Shown here: positions 6,142 to 7,021 of the stretch, piece after piece
Layout: each line of letters opens with the position of its first letter
Numbering within the stretch: the stretch's first letter is position 1
Source: Acidobacteriota bacterium
GTDB taxonomy: Bacteria > Acidobacteriota > Terriglobia > UBA7540
Direction: 5' to 3'
Assembly (NCBI GenBank): GCA_021786455.1
Contig: JAJYNF010000278.1
Coordinates: 1-7,021 of the forward strand
Length of the DNA stretch: 7,021 bases
Made by a program: the position numbers and the translations under genes
Notes under the pieces: generated by a model
Told to the model about the DNA's origin: nothing
Databases searched by the model: none
What the model saw: only the letters and a program-made list of their open reading frames with translations

Positions 6142-6366
6142 ATGATAAATCTTCTGGAATCAAAGGGTAGCTTTGGCTCGCCCGACCCGGTGGGAGGTAA
6201 AGAAAGCGACACCTCGGTAAAATTTTCTACGGCGCTTAATCCGACAACCGGATGCGACGTAACGATTTCGCTCATAGAAAAGGGTGGACAAGGGATGCTC
6301 CTCTTCTCCGACCGTGCCAATGCGGCGGAGGTGAGTTTAGCCCTACGGACTCGGATCCCTCCGTAA
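6142..6366 (+). CDS. Doubtful small plus-strand open frame, 74 residues
   Basis: An ATG at 6142 is preceded by AAAGGGGTGA, with GGGG only 3 bases from the start, and the frame stays open to TAA at 6364-6366. The product is mixed in character, with no signal peptide, membrane helix or recognised motif; GC at third codon positions is not strongly biased, unlike the clear genes here. It runs against both flanking genes. I think it is more likely a chance frame than a gene. Confidence 0.15.
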   Translation: MINLLESKGSFGSPDPVGGKESDTSVKFSTALNPTTGCDVTISLIEKGGQGMLLFSDRANAAEVSLALRTRIPP

Positions 6367-6376
6367 GCCACAGGGG

Positions 6377-7021
6377 CTACGTTCCGATGTACTTCGCGTA
6401 GAGGCCACGGGCGACACCTTCACTATCCGTCCCCTTAAAAATTGCTCGCCCGTCAGCAAACACCGTCATCTCATACGGTTGTAAGCGACACTGAAGCAGG
6501 TAGTCGTTGGCCCGCACGGTCCCGATCGCCTCGAGCCGCTTACGCAAGTCATGAAGGTCGAGCTGGCGCGGAGATGGCGGCCGTATCTGGACGGCATTGC
6601 GCCCGCACAACACGGTCGAATGGCTTAGCTCACCCCGCAAATAAGCATAATCCCTGTGCCCGCAGGCACGGCATTCAGGGTCCTTTTGAGGGACAACTTC
6701 GTGCCGGTTATTTGTCCAAATATCATAGGAAAGCAGAGTGCCGCGCAGCTTGTCCTCTTGGCCTAACAGGAGCTTTAACGCCTCGGTCACCTGAAGCGAA
6801 GCCGTCCAGGTCACTGCAGAGCCGATCACTCCAACCGTGTCGCAGGTTTCGAGTGTGCCTTCGGGGAACGTCGGCAGTACGCAAGCCAGGCAGGCTGTCC
6901 GGCCGGGAAGGACCGTCATGGTCACGCCCGCGCTGCCCACCACGGCCCCGTAAACCCACGGAATCTTCGACTTGAGCGAGACGTCATTCAACAAGAAGCG
7001 AGTTTCAAAATTGTCTGTCCC
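6377..7021 (-). CDS. ThiF/MoeB-type E1-like adenylyltransferase, C-terminal part
   Basis: The gene runs off the right edge: the frame is open from base 7021 and 214 C-terminal residues are visible. The first residues, GTDNFETRFLLND, hold the conserved TDN Asp (D3 as numbered here) that lies next to the ATP site in MoeB/ThiF; the Rossmann nucleotide-binding half is outside the window. Two CxxC pairs, C44/C47 (CLAC) and C117/C120 (CRAC), form the structural zinc site of the family. C60 in TCDTVGVIG matches the Cys that precedes GVxG in MoeB and ThiF. The enzyme should adenylate the C-terminal Gly-Gly of a small sulfur carrier (ThiS- or MoaD-like), for thiamine thiazole or molybdopterin synthesis. 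About 94 residues follow the second CxxC, with VLCGRNAVQI and DGRAIFKGT; this tail resembles that of Bacillus-type ThiF and is not a rhodanese domain. Which carrier is used cannot be told. The start and ribosome site are not in the window. Confidence 0.9.
   Translation of the reverse strand, partial: GTDNFETRFLLNDVSLKSKIPWVYGAVVGSAGVTMTVLPGRTACLACVLPTFPEGTLETCDTVGVIGSAVTWTASLQVTEALKLLLGQEDKLRGTLLSYDIWTNNRHEVVPQKDPECRACGHRDYAYLRGELSHSTVLCGRNAVQIRPPSPRQLDLHDLRKRLEAIGTVRANDYLLQCRLQPYEMTVFADGRAIFKGTDSEGVARGLYAKYIGT

Larger units (their letters stand above)
6058..6376. other. 319-base gap without a convincing gene
   Basis: This gap lies between the OmpA lipoprotein start and the ThiF stop codon, both on the minus strand. 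By eye it is more AT-rich than its neighbours. It should contain the OmpA gene promoter. Small inverted repeats are present, such as TACGGA (6344-6349) with TCCGTA (6360-6365) just downstream of the ThiF stop, but no T-run follows, so a terminator is not supported. No riboswitch or small-RNA family was recognised. Confidence 0.6.

Noticed and set aside
6058..6376. Riboswitch or structured leader of the OmpA gene
   Set aside because: No conserved core of a known riboswitch class could be recognised on the minus strand, and the inverted repeats are short and scattered.
6442..6975. Plus-strand open frame of 177 codons
   Set aside because: It is antisense to the ThiF gene, and its Arg/Ser/Pro-rich product is typical of a shadow frame in GC-rich coding DNA.

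Overview
The window looks like ordinary chromosome from a GC-rich, soil-type bacterium. Acidobacteriota is the best guess. This is inference from gene flavour: a CAT-like amino acid permease with a long first periplasmic loop, a coiled-coil OmpA lipoprotein, an exported transglutaminase-like protein, and a ThiF protein with a C-terminal tail. There is no rRNA or other marker to fix the phylum. No tRNA, rRNA, CRISPR array, phage gene or transposase was seen.

Layout: positions 88-3743 hold three genes on the plus strand: an APC-superfamily amino acid permease, an exported protein of the zinc-dependent phospholipase C / S1-P1 nuclease fold, and an adenosine deaminase family enzyme. They are separated by gaps of 63 and 74 bases, so they could be co-transcribed. 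The deaminase overlaps tail-to-tail by 62 bases with a minus-strand exported transglutaminase-like protein (3682-4734). A 570-base gap (4735-5304) follows; it holds a possible operator, a 113-base MITE-like palindromic element with a perfect 5-base target duplication, and a possible scrap of a decayed histidine kinase. Next, on the minus strand, come an OmpA-type peptidoglycan-binding lipoprotein (5305-6057), a 319-base gap with no convincing gene (6058-6376), and the C-terminal part of a ThiF/MoeB-type E1-like adenylyltransferase that runs off the right edge.

The genes do not form one recognisable pathway. The transglutaminase-like protein and the OmpA lipoprotein are both predicted envelope proteins. 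The permease and deaminase would fit amino acid uptake and purine salvage (or futalosine-type menaquinone synthesis), and the ThiF protein belongs to sulfur-carrier activation for thiamine or molybdopterin. I found no convincing new multi-gene system.

Two observations stand out. The phospholipase C-like protein keeps the fold landmarks but has lost at least one ligand at each of the three expected zinc sites, so it looks like a pseudoenzyme. The small element at 4921-5033 has terminal inverted repeats, nested GTGGCACGG hairpins and a GGCTC duplication, which together mark a recently inserted non-autonomous mobile repeat.
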